Assembly: GCA_026785875.1 (NCBI GenBank) | Contig: JAJAZF010000026.1 | Span: 1 to 8,599, forward strand | DNA: 8,599 nucleotides | Reading direction: 5' to 3' | From: Chamaesiphon sp. | Lineage (GTDB): Bacteria; Cyanobacteriota; Cyanobacteriia; Cyanobacteriales; Chamaesiphonaceae | Shown: positions 1 through 6,115 of the stretch, piece by piece | How the letters are laid out: each line of letters begins with the position of its first letter | How positions within the stretch are numbered: position 1 is the first letter of the stretch | Program-made: the position numbers and the translations under genes | The notes under the pieces: model-generated | Seen by the model: the letters and a program-made list of their open reading frames with translations, nothing else | Databases searched by the model: none | What the model was told of the DNA's origin: nothing

Positions 1-355
1 CACCTTCAAATTGGTTCATATCTCGATTTAATTCATTAAGCTCAAGACCAGCCTGATACATTTTTTCTCCGCGCAATGAATAGTTATTTGCTCCGATTAA
101 AAGAGAAAGCATAAGTACAGCTACAGCTAACCCAATAGAAGCAAAATCTATGATATTTTGCTTCTATCGGAGTGGTATTTTAGTAACTATAAGTAATGGA
201 ATTATAATTAGACCTAGGGAAAGAAGTGATAAAGTCCACTGAGAAAATGAATTATGAAGTAAAAGACGCTTGTTTGCGGCGAAATAACTTTTTAAAACAA
301 TATAAATATTGTCACTTAGCTTTTTGTAAGGATCTGTATCATCTTCAGAATTCAT
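1..355 (-). pseudogene. SLATT-like two-TM membrane protein, interrupted by in-frame TAG; 3' end beyond window
   Basis: The start is ATG at 353-355; no Shine-Dalgarno is visible. The reading frame runs leftward to the window edge (118 codons) and is broken only by TAG at 164-166 (codon 64). Codons 1-63 give a charged N-terminus, the segment SYFAANKRLLLHNSFSQW, then a hydrophobic helix at about residues 38-58. After the TAG the same frame continues with a second helix (about 74-89, including AVLMLSLLIGA) followed by NNYSLRGEKMYQAGLELNEL. A basic/aromatic N-terminal helix, two membrane helices and a post-helix 'LR.EK..Q...ELNEL' segment resemble SLATT proteins, proposed membrane effectors of nucleotide-triggered or RT-linked defence systems. 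The family call rests on pattern memory only. The TAG is most simply a nonsense mutation, probably of a Tyr codon. Any partner gene would lie left of the window. Confidence 0.55.
135..167. repeat. Perfect 13-bp inverted repeat, 7-nt loop
   Basis: ATAGAAGCAAAAT (135-147) and ATTTTGCTTCTAT (155-167) are perfect reverse complements around a 7-nt loop. The repeat lies inside the SLATT-like gene, and the in-frame TAG sits in one arm. There is no T-run, so it does not look like an intrinsic terminator. The reading frame and a plausible inter-helix protein sequence continue through it, which argues against a foreign insertion. Confidence 0.8.
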
Positions 356-398
356 ATCGGTATTTTTTATCAGTATCCTTGGGTACTACAAACCTAGG

Positions 399-521
399 TT
401 TCAGTCTAACTATTATTAGGCGGAAACTTTCCACCTATCCACCTAAATTCGGGTAGATAGACTGAAAAAGTTAGCTTATACCCTATGCAAAAGCAGAAAC
501 ATTCCACCTATCATCCTATTT
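399..521. repeat. Intergenic repeat cluster: 29-bp imperfect direct repeats and a 10-bp inverted repeat
   Basis: Positions 356-680 (325 nt) hold no convincing gene. A 29-bp segment at 420-448 recurs at 493-521 with 6 mismatches; both copies share the core TTCCACCTATC. The first copy is enclosed by the 10-bp arms TTTCAGTCTA (399-408) and TAGACTGAAA (458-467). Within these arms CTATCCACC can pair with GGTAGATAG with one mismatch. The second copy has CCACCT facing AGGTGG. A 10-bp palindrome, AACCTAGGTT, lies at 391-400. This could be a degenerate MITE or a structured RNA; no function is assigned. The remainder, 541-680, contains HIP1-like GATCG sites and nothing else that I can recognise, including no clear terminator for the operon ending at 681. 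Confidence 0.5.
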
Positions 522-680
522 AAGGTGGATCGGCTAAATTTGTCATCCTACTCGTAACATTACGCAAAATTCATTCAAAAAGCTTCTAGCTCAAGTTAGC
601 GATCGATCCGCCGAGATCGTTACGCCTAAAATATCGTAGCTTATCTAGAACTCATATTAAGTAGCAATTCGATCGCTAAT

Positions 681-1556
681 TTACAGTCGATCTAAATCTC
701 GATCGATCCGAATTGTTGCCAGAACAGCAGCTGGGGGCATTGTCACATGATGTGCCAGTCCCACAGATTTGAGCAGCCAAATTACCCACCAAGTCATATC
801 GATTTCCCACCATCGCCAACCAGCTTTAGCGACATGGGGATAGGCATGATGGTTATTGTGCCAGCCTTCGCCATAGGTCGCAATTGCCGCCCACCAAAGG
901 TTCCGTGAATTGTCATCGACCTCAAAAGTCCGATAGCCCCACAGATGTGTCACCGAATTGATAAACCAAGTACTATGCCAGAGCAAGACCGATCGCAAAA
1001 ATATGCCATAGACCACAAAAGACCAGCCACCGAGGGCATAAAGCAGAATCCCTAATGGGATTTGCAGCAAGAGAAAATATCGATCGAGCCAACGATAAAA
1101 CCCTTGTCGGGCTAAATCAGGCGCGATTTTCTGGTATCGATCGTAATCGAAAAATTCTGGATGGGGGTAAAAAATCCATAACATGTGACTCCACCAAAAT
1201 CCGCGTTTGGCAGAATAAGCATCGAGATCCCGATCTTCGGTATGGGCGTGGTGGAGTCGATGTCCTGACACCCAAAAAATCGGGCCACCTTGCACGGCTA
1301 ATGCGCCCAGTAGGGCGATCGAATATTCTAACCAGCGCGGTACTTGAAAGCTCCGATGACTCAGCAGCCGATGGTAGCCCAGGCAAATACCCACACTACC
1401 AAACAACCAGTGGAGGAACAGGGTGACAGCTACAGCCTGCCAGGAGAAGCACCACAGGGACAATATTGCTAGAGCATGAATTGCTGTGAAAAAGATTCCC
1501 GCCACCCAATTAAATGGATATTGGTTTGGTGCTGTTCGTAACGATTGAACGGTCAT
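681..1556 (-). CDS. desF: Acyl-lipid delta-9-type fatty acid desaturase (DesC/DesF-like)
   Basis: The 291-aa protein starts at ATG 1554-1556. It is a membrane di-iron desaturase that would insert a double bond into membrane-lipid acyl chains using O2 and ferredoxin electrons. The three His boxes are intact: HRLLSH (62-67), HRLHH (99-103, with a further His at 105) and HNNHH (233-237, in GEGWHNNHH). Hydrophobic helices lie near 18-35, 41-58, 78-92 and 160-200. The N-terminal half has the typical DesC run HRLLSHRSFQVPRWLEY. It is the last gene of the low-oxygen block, 33 nt after the radical SAM gene. As I recall, PCC 7002 has desF in its ChlR-controlled operon; that placement, not sequence comparison, is why I use this symbol rather than desC. 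The O2 requirement suggests a version suited to low O2 (inference). Confidence 0.85.
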   Translation of the reverse strand: MTVQSLRTAPNQYPFNWVAGIFFTAIHALAILSLWCFSWQAVAVTLFLHWLFGSVGICLGYHRLLSHRSFQVPRWLEYSIALLGALAVQGGPIFWVSGHRLHHAHTEDRDLDAYSAKRGFWWSHMLWIFYPHPEFFDYDRYQKIAPDLARQGFYRWLDRYFLLLQIPLGILLYALGGWSFVVYGIFLRSVLLWHSTWFINSVTHLWGYRTFEVDDNSRNLWWAAIATYGEGWHNNHHAYPHVAKAGWRWWEIDMTWWVIWLLKSVGLAHHVTMPPAAVLATIRIDRDLDRL

Positions 1557-1589
1557 GAGTGTAAGTATAAATTTTGGTTGGATGTTTGA

Positions 1590-2426
1590 TTAATTATCTG
1601 CACCTGCTGTCTGGAATGGATAACGCATTGGTATGCCTAGTTCGCGTTCTAGGCGATCGCTAAACGCTTTTAACTCTTGAACTTTAACTCGTTTGAGTTG
1701 TCTTGTCGGATAAGAATAGGTGGTGGGCAAATGATTTCCGCGTGCTTCTAGCTGATGAGTTAAAGGTTGAGGGCGCGTCGGGGTGTTGAGTTGGATTTCA
1801 TCTGGACGTAATGCTTGCATCCGACTGATATATTCAGCCCGATCGCGATCGTTCCAGTTCGTCAGTAGCATGGTTTGAATGGCTAGGTGTCCTGAATACT
1901 GTTGGCGAAATTGTAGTAAACCTGTCCAAAGTTCCTGAAGCTTGAGAGTAGGCTGGGGACGATTGATGCGGCGGAAAGAATCGGCGGAAATGGCATCCAT
2001 TTTGACCGCCACCCAATCGGCGATCGCCAGTTCCTCGCGCACGGTAGGATCGGTCAAGAGACTACCATTAGTCAATACACCGATCGGTTTAGAGATAATT
2101 GCTTTTGCCATTGTCAAAATTTCACCTAAATTCTGCGCCAATGTTGGCTCACCGCTGCCACTAAGGGTTAGTGTATCGATTGCTGACGCAGACGGCAAGC
2201 CGTGCGAACATAGCGGCAAAGACTGTAATTCCTGGCAAATTTGCGCGGTGGGGACGAACATCCGCCGATCGCAGCTTGAAACCTGAATTTCACCTAACTG
2301 GCAATACACACAGTTAAAGGAGCAAGTAGAGACTGCACCGATCGGATCGATACCAAGCGATCGACCAAACCGCCAGGATTGAACTGGGCCATAAACAGCA
2401 GTGGTGGGGGTTGCGAGAGTAAGCAT
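1590..2426 (-). CDS. Radical SAM protein, COG0731-like, function unassigned
   Basis: I chose ATG at 2424-2426 (278 aa) because the conserved family N-terminus, VYGPVQSWRFGRSLGIDPIG, begins just after it. A TTG at 2471, directly after the hemN stop, would add 15 residues. The [4Fe-4S]/SAM cluster motif CxxxCxxC is at C35, C39 and C42 (TCSFNCVYC). The SAM-binding glycine-rich stretch is TLSGSGEPTL. This resembles the small COG0731 Fe-S oxidoreductases (TYW1/MoaA-like core), whose substrate is usually unknown; there is no extra C-terminal Fe-S motif. The gene lies between hemN and desF in the same direction with almost no gap, so it is probably co-transcribed and may act under low O2, where Fe-S radical enzymes are stable. 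An internal repeat-like segment is annotated separately. Confidence 0.85.
   Translation of the reverse strand: MLTLATPTTAVYGPVQSWRFGRSLGIDPIGAVSTCSFNCVYCQLGEIQVSSCDRRMFVPTAQICQELQSLPLCSHGLPSASAIDTLTLSGSGEPTLAQNLGEILTMAKAIISKPIGVLTNGSLLTDPTVREELAIADWVAVKMDAISADSFRRINRPQPTLKLQELWTGLLQFRQQYSGHLAIQTMLLTNWNDRDRAEYISRMQALRPDEIQLNTPTRPQPLTHQLEARGNHLPTTYSYPTRQLKRVKVQELKAFSDRLERELGIPMRYPFQTAGADN
2181..2208 (-). repeat. Possible SDR-like double hairpin inside the radical SAM gene
   Basis: On the coding strand this 28-nt stretch starts with TTCGC, contains ACGGC-TT-GCCGT, then a second small stem CTG-CGT-CAG, and ends just before ATCGAT. Two adjacent mini-hairpins next to a CGAT site resemble the four SDR-type elements in the ATPase gene, but the 5' flank is TG rather than CG. 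Removing 28 nt would break the frame, whereas 27 nt would not. It encodes a His/Ser/Ala-rich stretch just before the conserved IDTLTLSGSGEPT segment, a plausible place for a tolerated insertion. Confidence 0.3.
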
Positions 2427-2471
2427 GGGGTGAAAGTTTAGCTCCAATATTATGGCTCGAATAAAGTGCAA

Positions 2472-3869
2472 TCAAATTGCTTTGGAAAAAGTCCCCTTGA
2501 CTCGATCGCCTAAATAGGCATCAAATACGGCGGCAATATTGCGAATTAGTAACCGTCCACTCGGTGTCACTTCAATTCCATCACCCCAACGGTTGAGCAA
2601 TCCATCAGCTTCTAAGGCATCTAATTGCGGTAAGATGCCAGCAAAATAGTCATTGAAATCGAGATCGAAACCGAGATGATATTTTGATTCCAAATCTTGG
2701 ACACAGAGTTGAAATTGACACATTAATTCCATAATTACCGTGCGTCGAATTAGATCGTCCTGATTCAACCGCACTCCACGTTCGATCGGTAATTCCTGAG
2801 CATCGATCGACCGATAAAAATCCTTTAATTTCTTATAATTTTGGACATAGACATCCTGCAACATACTAATTGAAGTCATCCCAAAACCCAACAGATCGGA
2901 TTCTGGTTTGGTCGTATAACCCTGAAAATTTCGATGCAATTGTCCCGCTTGTTGAGCGATCGCTAGTTCATCATTTGGCTTGGCAAAATGATCCATGCCA
3001 ATAAACACATAACCATTTTCAGTCAATTGCCCGATCGTTTGTTGGATAATTTTTAGTTTAGTTGCAGTACTCGGCATTGCCGCTGCGGGCATTCGTTTCT
3101 GCACTGGGACGATCTGGGGAATATAGGCAAAGTTAAACACCGCAATTCGATCGGGATTTAGTTGCAATGTTTTTTCCACAGTTTCCCGAAAAGTATCCAG
3201 AGTTTGGAACGGTAAACCATAAATCAAATCCACATTCACACTCTCAAATCCAGCTTCCAGAATCCAGCTCATCACATCAAACAACATCGTCTCCGGCTGC
3301 ACCCGATTGACAGCTACTTGCACTTGAGAATTAAAATCTTGAATGCCAAAACTAATCCGATTAAATCCTAATTGTCGCAGAAATAGCACATAGTCCCGAT
3401 CGATAAAGCTCGGATTAATTTCGATCGACACTTCCGCCCCATCAGCCAAACTAAAATGCTGATGCAACTGATTCCACAGGAACTCTACCTGACTTTTAGA
3501 CAGATAATTTGGTGTCCCGCCACCCCAATGTAACTGATGTACCTGGCGATCGGGACTAACTAAACTAGCCACCTGATGAATATGCCGTGCTAGATAGCCC
3601 AAATAGGGTTCAGCAACTTCCTTGCGCTGAGTAATTACCGTATTGCAACCGCAGAAATAACAAGGAGTTTCACAAAACGGAATATGACAATAGAGTGATA
3701 GGGGCGTTTTTTTATAATTCCCCATCGCGATCGCCGCTCGAAATCCATCCACCTCAAATTCATTCGTTAACTCCGTCGCTGGCGGATAACTAGTATAACG
3801 GGGTAATGGTTGATTATACTTATTAAGTAATGCCGCATCAAATTGAACAGTATGCGATGTACGTTTTAT
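2472..3869 (-). CDS. hemN: Oxygen-independent coproporphyrinogen III dehydrogenase, with no canonical start codon
   Basis: This radical SAM enzyme oxidatively decarboxylates coproporphyrinogen III to protoporphyrinogen IX without O2. Conserved HemN sequence begins well before the first standard start (GTG 3752): YNQPLPRYTSYPPATEL is encoded in frame upstream of it. An in-frame TAA at 3873-3875 limits the gene, and between TAA and GTG there is no ATG, GTG or TTG. ATA at 3867-3869 gives a 465-aa protein starting IKRTSHTVQFDAALL, with the cluster cysteines at 66, 70, 73 and 75 and the SAM-site Tyr at 60. E. coli HemN has them at 62, 66, 69, 71 and 56, so the length fits. The rest is intact: GGGTPNYL, FGIQDFN, FNFAYIP and a normal C-terminus. 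From GTG 3752 the product would be 426 aa and lack the N-terminal segment. The gene either uses a non-standard start or has lost its start. Its stop abuts the next gene. Confidence 0.85.
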   Translation of the reverse strand: MKRTSHTVQFDAALLNKYNQPLPRYTSYPPATELTNEFEVDGFRAAIAMGNYKKTPLSLYCHIPFCETPCYFCGCNTVITQRKEVAEPYLGYLARHIHQVASLVSPDRQVHQLHWGGGTPNYLSKSQVEFLWNQLHQHFSLADGAEVSIEINPSFIDRDYVLFLRQLGFNRISFGIQDFNSQVQVAVNRVQPETMLFDVMSWILEAGFESVNVDLIYGLPFQTLDTFRETVEKTLQLNPDRIAVFNFAYIPQIVPVQKRMPAAAMPSTATKLKIIQQTIGQLTENGYVFIGMDHFAKPNDELAIAQQAGQLHRNFQGYTTKPESDLLGFGMTSISMLQDVYVQNYKKLKDFYRSIDAQELPIERGVRLNQDDLIRRTVIMELMCQFQLCVQDLESKYHLGFDLDFNDYFAGILPQLDALEADGLLNRWGDGIEVTPSGRLLIRNIAAVFDAYLGDRVKGTFSKAI

Positions 3870-3980
3870 AACTTAAATTATTGTTATCTATTCAATAAAT
3901 TCAGATCGATAACTTTCTTACTTTCTCTTATTGAAGCTGTTCTATGAATTTTAGAAACAAGCCAAATTGGTATGAATTCC

Positions 3981-4060
3981 TCTAAATTCTCCTTGAAAAG
4001 GGGGAATTTAATTAATTCTTTCTTAGTCCCCGTTTTTAAGGGGGGTTGGGGGGATTTAGA
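3981..4060. repeat. About 80-bp palindromic, MITE-like repeat between ho2 and hemN
   Basis: The outer ends TCTAAAT (3981-3987) and ATTTAGA (4054-4060) are perfect inverted repeats, continued imperfectly as TCTCCTT against GGTTGGGGGG. Inner hairpins are CTCCTT-GAAA-AGGGGG (about 3989-4004) and CCCC-GTTTTTAA-GGGG (about 4028-4043). On the minus strand it reads like the common cyanobacterial intergenic repeat with C-rich and G-rich tracts flanking TTAAAAA. It fills most of the 210-nt gap between ho2 and hemN and would be transcribed as structured RNA. It could attenuate or process the downstream hemN-rSAM-desF message. Confidence 0.65.
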
Positions 4061-4079
4061 TCTCACAACGACGTAGCAA

Positions 4080-4823
4080 TTAACCTGCAACAACCTCCCG
4101 CTCCCCATGTGGATGGCGTTCTGTACTACCAGGGCGATCCTGACGAGTAAGCAAATCGAAAGTATGTTCTCCAATCGCTGCTTTCACATCTGCTTCTAAC
4201 TCATGCACCATATCCCGATTTAGATGAAACGCCATATTCGCCTCCGCTACAATCCCCGCAATTGCCTCATCATCGATCGGTAGCGTATCCAGTGCTTGGC
4301 GATAACGTTCCTTAAATAATCGTCGCGCCTCCGGTGTCGTAATTTGGGCAAATTCATAGAAATCAGTACCCCGATCGACAGGCAAATCCAACCCCGATCG
4401 GATGATGTTTTTCAAGCTTTGTCCCCCCGATAAATCTCCCATGTAACGGGTATAGGAATGGGCGATGAGCAGGATTGGATCGGTTTTGGACAAATTTTGC
4501 AACCGATCGCAATACCCCTGTCCTGCCGTCGAATGTGCGATCTCCTCCCGCCAGTTCTCACCATAGTAAAACTCCAAATCGCGGGCAATATTTTCGGCTC
4601 GGTTCAACTCAGGAAAATACATTGTACCCACGATCGGATCGTGAGCATTTTCCCGCAAACCAGTTTCCAAAGCACTGTAAATAAAATACAGATCGGCAAA
4701 TAGTTTCCGCAACGGTTCGCGCTCGATAATTCCTTTGATAAAACACTTCATAAAAGCAGTATTTTCGGCAGCAGTGTGAGACTGTTGAGTTCCTTCGCGT
4801 AGGCTAGTTGATAGGTTAGTCAT
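4080..4823 (-). CDS. ho2: Heme oxygenase 2, biliverdin-forming
   Basis: This enzyme opens heme to biliverdin IX-alpha with O2 and reduced ferredoxin, feeding phycocyanobilin synthesis. I chose ATG at 4821-4823 (247 aa) because it gives the conserved start MTNLSTSLREGTQQSH and has GGAG 9 nt upstream; an upstream in-frame ATG at 4838 adds only 5 residues and is less likely. The proximal heme ligand is His16. The flexible distal-helix motif GDLSGGQ is at 129-135, preceded by AHSYTRYM. The C-terminal GEHTFDLLTRQDRPGSTE closely matches cyanobacterial heme oxygenases as I remember them. Its place between the acsFII remnant and hemN identifies it as the low-oxygen paralogue HO2 rather than HO1. It begins 23 nt after the remnant's stop. 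No inactivating change is seen. Confidence 0.93.
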   Translation of the reverse strand: MTNLSTSLREGTQQSHTAAENTAFMKCFIKGIIEREPLRKLFADLYFIYSALETGLRENAHDPIVGTMYFPELNRAENIARDLEFYYGENWREEIAHSTAGQGYCDRLQNLSKTDPILLIAHSYTRYMGDLSGGQSLKNIIRSGLDLPVDRGTDFYEFAQITTPEARRLFKERYRQALDTLPIDDEAIAGIVAEANMAFHLNRDMVHELEADVKAAIGEHTFDLLTRQDRPGSTERHPHGEREVVAG

Positions 4824-4832
4824 GATTAGGAT

Positions 4833-4836
4833 CTCC
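4833..4836 (-). promoter_or_regulatory. Shine-Dalgarno of ho2
   Basis: GGAG on the minus strand, 9 nt before ATG 4821-4823. It decides the ho2 start in favour of 4823, because the upstream ATG at 4838 lies before it. It is the clearest ribosome binding site in the block. Confidence 0.65.
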
Positions 4837-4846
4837 AAATAAATTT

Positions 4847-5152
4847 TTAATAGATTGCGTCCAAAGCTTCAGCCTTCACCACGGCGAGCAAACACAGTTG
4901 CATTAGTTGCCACATAATGACAGTCATCAACGGTAATTTTTGGCACCATTGAACCAATTGAGGACGTTGACTACTACCGATTTCTGCCAACTTCTGATTG
5001 GCGATCGCGCACCGCTCTAGCCGTTGAAAAATCTCTGGATGGGTGGTGTCTTTTTCAAAAATAATTTCAGATGCGGCAATCAAATTGACCATAGAATTTC
5101 GGTTGTAAAAATGTGCCTTAGCAATATCTTTTCCTAAATCCTCAATTTCCAC
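4847..5152 (-). pseudogene. acsFII: C-terminal remnant of low-oxygen Mg-protoporphyrin IX monomethyl ester cyclase (AcsFII/ChlAII)
   Basis: The open frame has 101 codons from a GTG at 5152 that sits two codons after an in-frame TGA. The segment HPEIFQRLERCAIANQKLAE followed by IGSS and QKLPL resembles the C-terminal part of AcsF/ChlA cyclases, and the spacing upstream ('AA', ten residues, 'HPE') agrees with my memory of the family, which is about 350 residues long. The N-terminal two thirds, including the di-iron ligands, are missing: only 209 nt separate this piece from the divergent regulator, and no cyclase sequence can be read there. A hydrophobic stretch, LMTVIMWQLMQLCLLAVV, lies near the end, as in the membrane-associated family. 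Its position directly before ho2 is where chlAII sits in the Synechocystis operon. The remnant cannot be an active cyclase. The remaining doubt is whether it is still translated. Confidence 0.75.
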
Positions 5153-5361
5153 AAGTCAGATACCAGCAGGGCACTATAGTTACTGCAAGTAAAAGATAGC
5201 GATCGATTCTTGGCTTGAGCCATTTATAAAGAAATGTTGGATATTAATTGCTACCGATCGCCAAAACGAGATTGACCGTCTAGGATGCCAGTAGATCGCG
5301 ATTGTAAGTGTCTAGTTTTTCAAAGCTAGAATAGTAGAAATATCTAGTAGAAATAAACTTC
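5153..5361. promoter_or_regulatory. Divergent control region between the chlR-like gene and the ho2 block, with CTAG/TAGTAGAAATA repeats
   Basis: This 209-nt spacer must hold the regulator promoter and may hold what is left of the operon promoter. Next to the regulator start are two direct repeats TAGTAGAAATA (5332-5342 and 5345-5355, 13-bp period) and an inverted pair TCTAG/CTAGA (5311-5315 and 5326-5330). TAGAAT at 5327-5332 could be a -10 box for the plus-strand gene; no good -35 is spaced from it. On the minus strand TATAGT (5173-5178) is a possible -10 with no convincing -35. The repeats are reasonable operator candidates for the adjacent HxlR protein. No SD is visible before the regulator ATG. 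Confidence 0.4.
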
Positions 5362-5736
5362 ATGTTGCCAGTCGATCTGTGCGAAGAGATTAAATGTCCA
5401 ATTCAATATGTAGTGGACTTGTTGGGCAACAAGTGGTCAATTCTGGTGCTGCGCGAACTCTTTGGCGGTAACAGGCGCACTTATCAATTACTGGCAGCAC
5501 TCCCTGGTATTAGCACCAAAACCCTCACCCAACGACTGCGGGAATTAGAAGCCCAAGGTTTAGTCGATCGACGCATCTACGCCGAAATTCCGCCCCATGT
5601 CGAATATTCTCTGACTCCCAAGGGACACCAAATTCAGCCAGTGATGCTCGCCCTGCATCAGGTGGGCAGCCAGTGGCTGAGTCAAGACCCCTGCATTTGT
5701 GCCTTAATCGAAGAAGTCGGCGTTGCTGGAGCTTAG
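5362..5736 (+). CDS. chlR: HxlR-family winged-helix regulator with four cysteines, likely ChlR-type low-oxygen regulator
   Basis: The 124-aa protein starts at ATG 5362. It has the HxlR/DUF24 signature: CPIQYVVDLLGNKWSILVLR at the N-terminus, then PGISTKTLTQRLRELEAQGL (recognition helix and wing entry) and PPHVEYSLTPKG. Besides the family's CP cysteine (C12) there are C7 near the start and C111 and C113 in a C-terminal DPCIC motif. Four cysteines at the two ends of the chain, which come together in HxlR dimers, could bind an Fe-S cluster. PCC 7002 ChlR is reported to use an oxygen-sensitive [4Fe-4S] cluster and to be divergent from acsFII-ho2-hemN-desF, as here. The literature calls ChlR MarR-like; HxlR and MarR proteins are related. 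So the role is inferred from position and cysteines, not from alignment. Convergent with the ATPase pseudogene, 25 bp apart. Confidence 0.75.
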   Translation: MLPVDLCEEIKCPIQYVVDLLGNKWSILVLRELFGGNRRTYQLLAALPGISTKTLTQRLRELEAQGLVDRRIYAEIPPHVEYSLTPKGHQIQPVMLALHQVGSQWLSQDPCICALIEEVGVAGA

Positions 5737-5863
5737 TTTATCTGTGTCAGAGTTGATGTCATCATTGACCGATTGACCCATGAGCTGATTTATTCCACAA
5801 CTTGAGACACTCAAACCAAACTAAGCTAATCGCGCCACCTGCCAGACAGATCGCCAGATCGAT

Positions 5864-5887
5864 TCTCCAGGGGAGACGCTCCGCGAA
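5864..5887 (-). repeat. SDR5-like 24-nt double-hairpin element, copy C (in frame)
   Basis: Minus-strand structure: TT, then stem CGC-GGA-GCG, then stem TCTCC-CCT-GGAGA. Flanks are CG on the 5' side and ATCG on the 3' side, so excision restores TCGATCGA. It adds FAERLPWR to the last transmembrane region of the ATPase. It shares the second hairpin with copy B but has the C/G-flipped first stem of copy D. Confidence 0.85.
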
Positions 5888-6115
5888 CGAGTGTAAATAA
5901 GAAAAGCTAAATAATTGCTGCAAGAACGGCACATACAACACAAGTACCAGGAAAACTAGTCCACCCCCAACCACCCACCACAACGCAGCATTAGGCGATC
6001 GCAGTACTTTGAGACTGAGCCGTGATGAAGAACGTTCGCTGATAATCAAGCCTAAATTTGCTAAAGTCAAGGTGGTAAATGTTAATGCACGGGCATCTAA
6101 TTCACCCAATCCCCG

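Noticed and set aside
226..456. 76-codon plus-strand open frame
   Set aside because: It is antisense to the SLATT-like gene and its end lies in the intergenic repeats; composition is not protein-like.
399..521. CRISPR-like array from the repeated 29-bp units
   Set aside because: Only two imperfect copies with no regular spacers and no cas genes in the window.
1055..1426. Open frames of 123 (plus) and 89 (minus) codons inside the desaturase
   Set aside because: Shadows of a gene with all three histidine boxes intact.
4028..4043. CCCC-GTTTTTAA-GGGG hairpin as an intrinsic terminator of ho2
   Set aside because: No U-run follows the stem on the minus strand; it fits better as part of the palindromic repeat.
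3884..4174. 96-codon minus-strand open frame between hemN and ho2
   Set aside because: It overlaps the end of ho2 in another frame and runs through the palindromic repeat; the predicted protein has no recognisable features.
4791..4812. SDR-like string (TTCGCGTAGGCTAG) near the ho2 start
   Set aside because: It encodes the conserved SLREGTQQSH of heme oxygenases, the hairpin pairing is incomplete, and it is not flanked by CG/ATCG.
5135..5222. Short ATG-initiated minus-strand frame (about 29 codons) running into the acsFII remnant in another frame
   Set aside because: Does not resemble the AcsF N-terminus, has no SD and ends at once; no support as a leader peptide.
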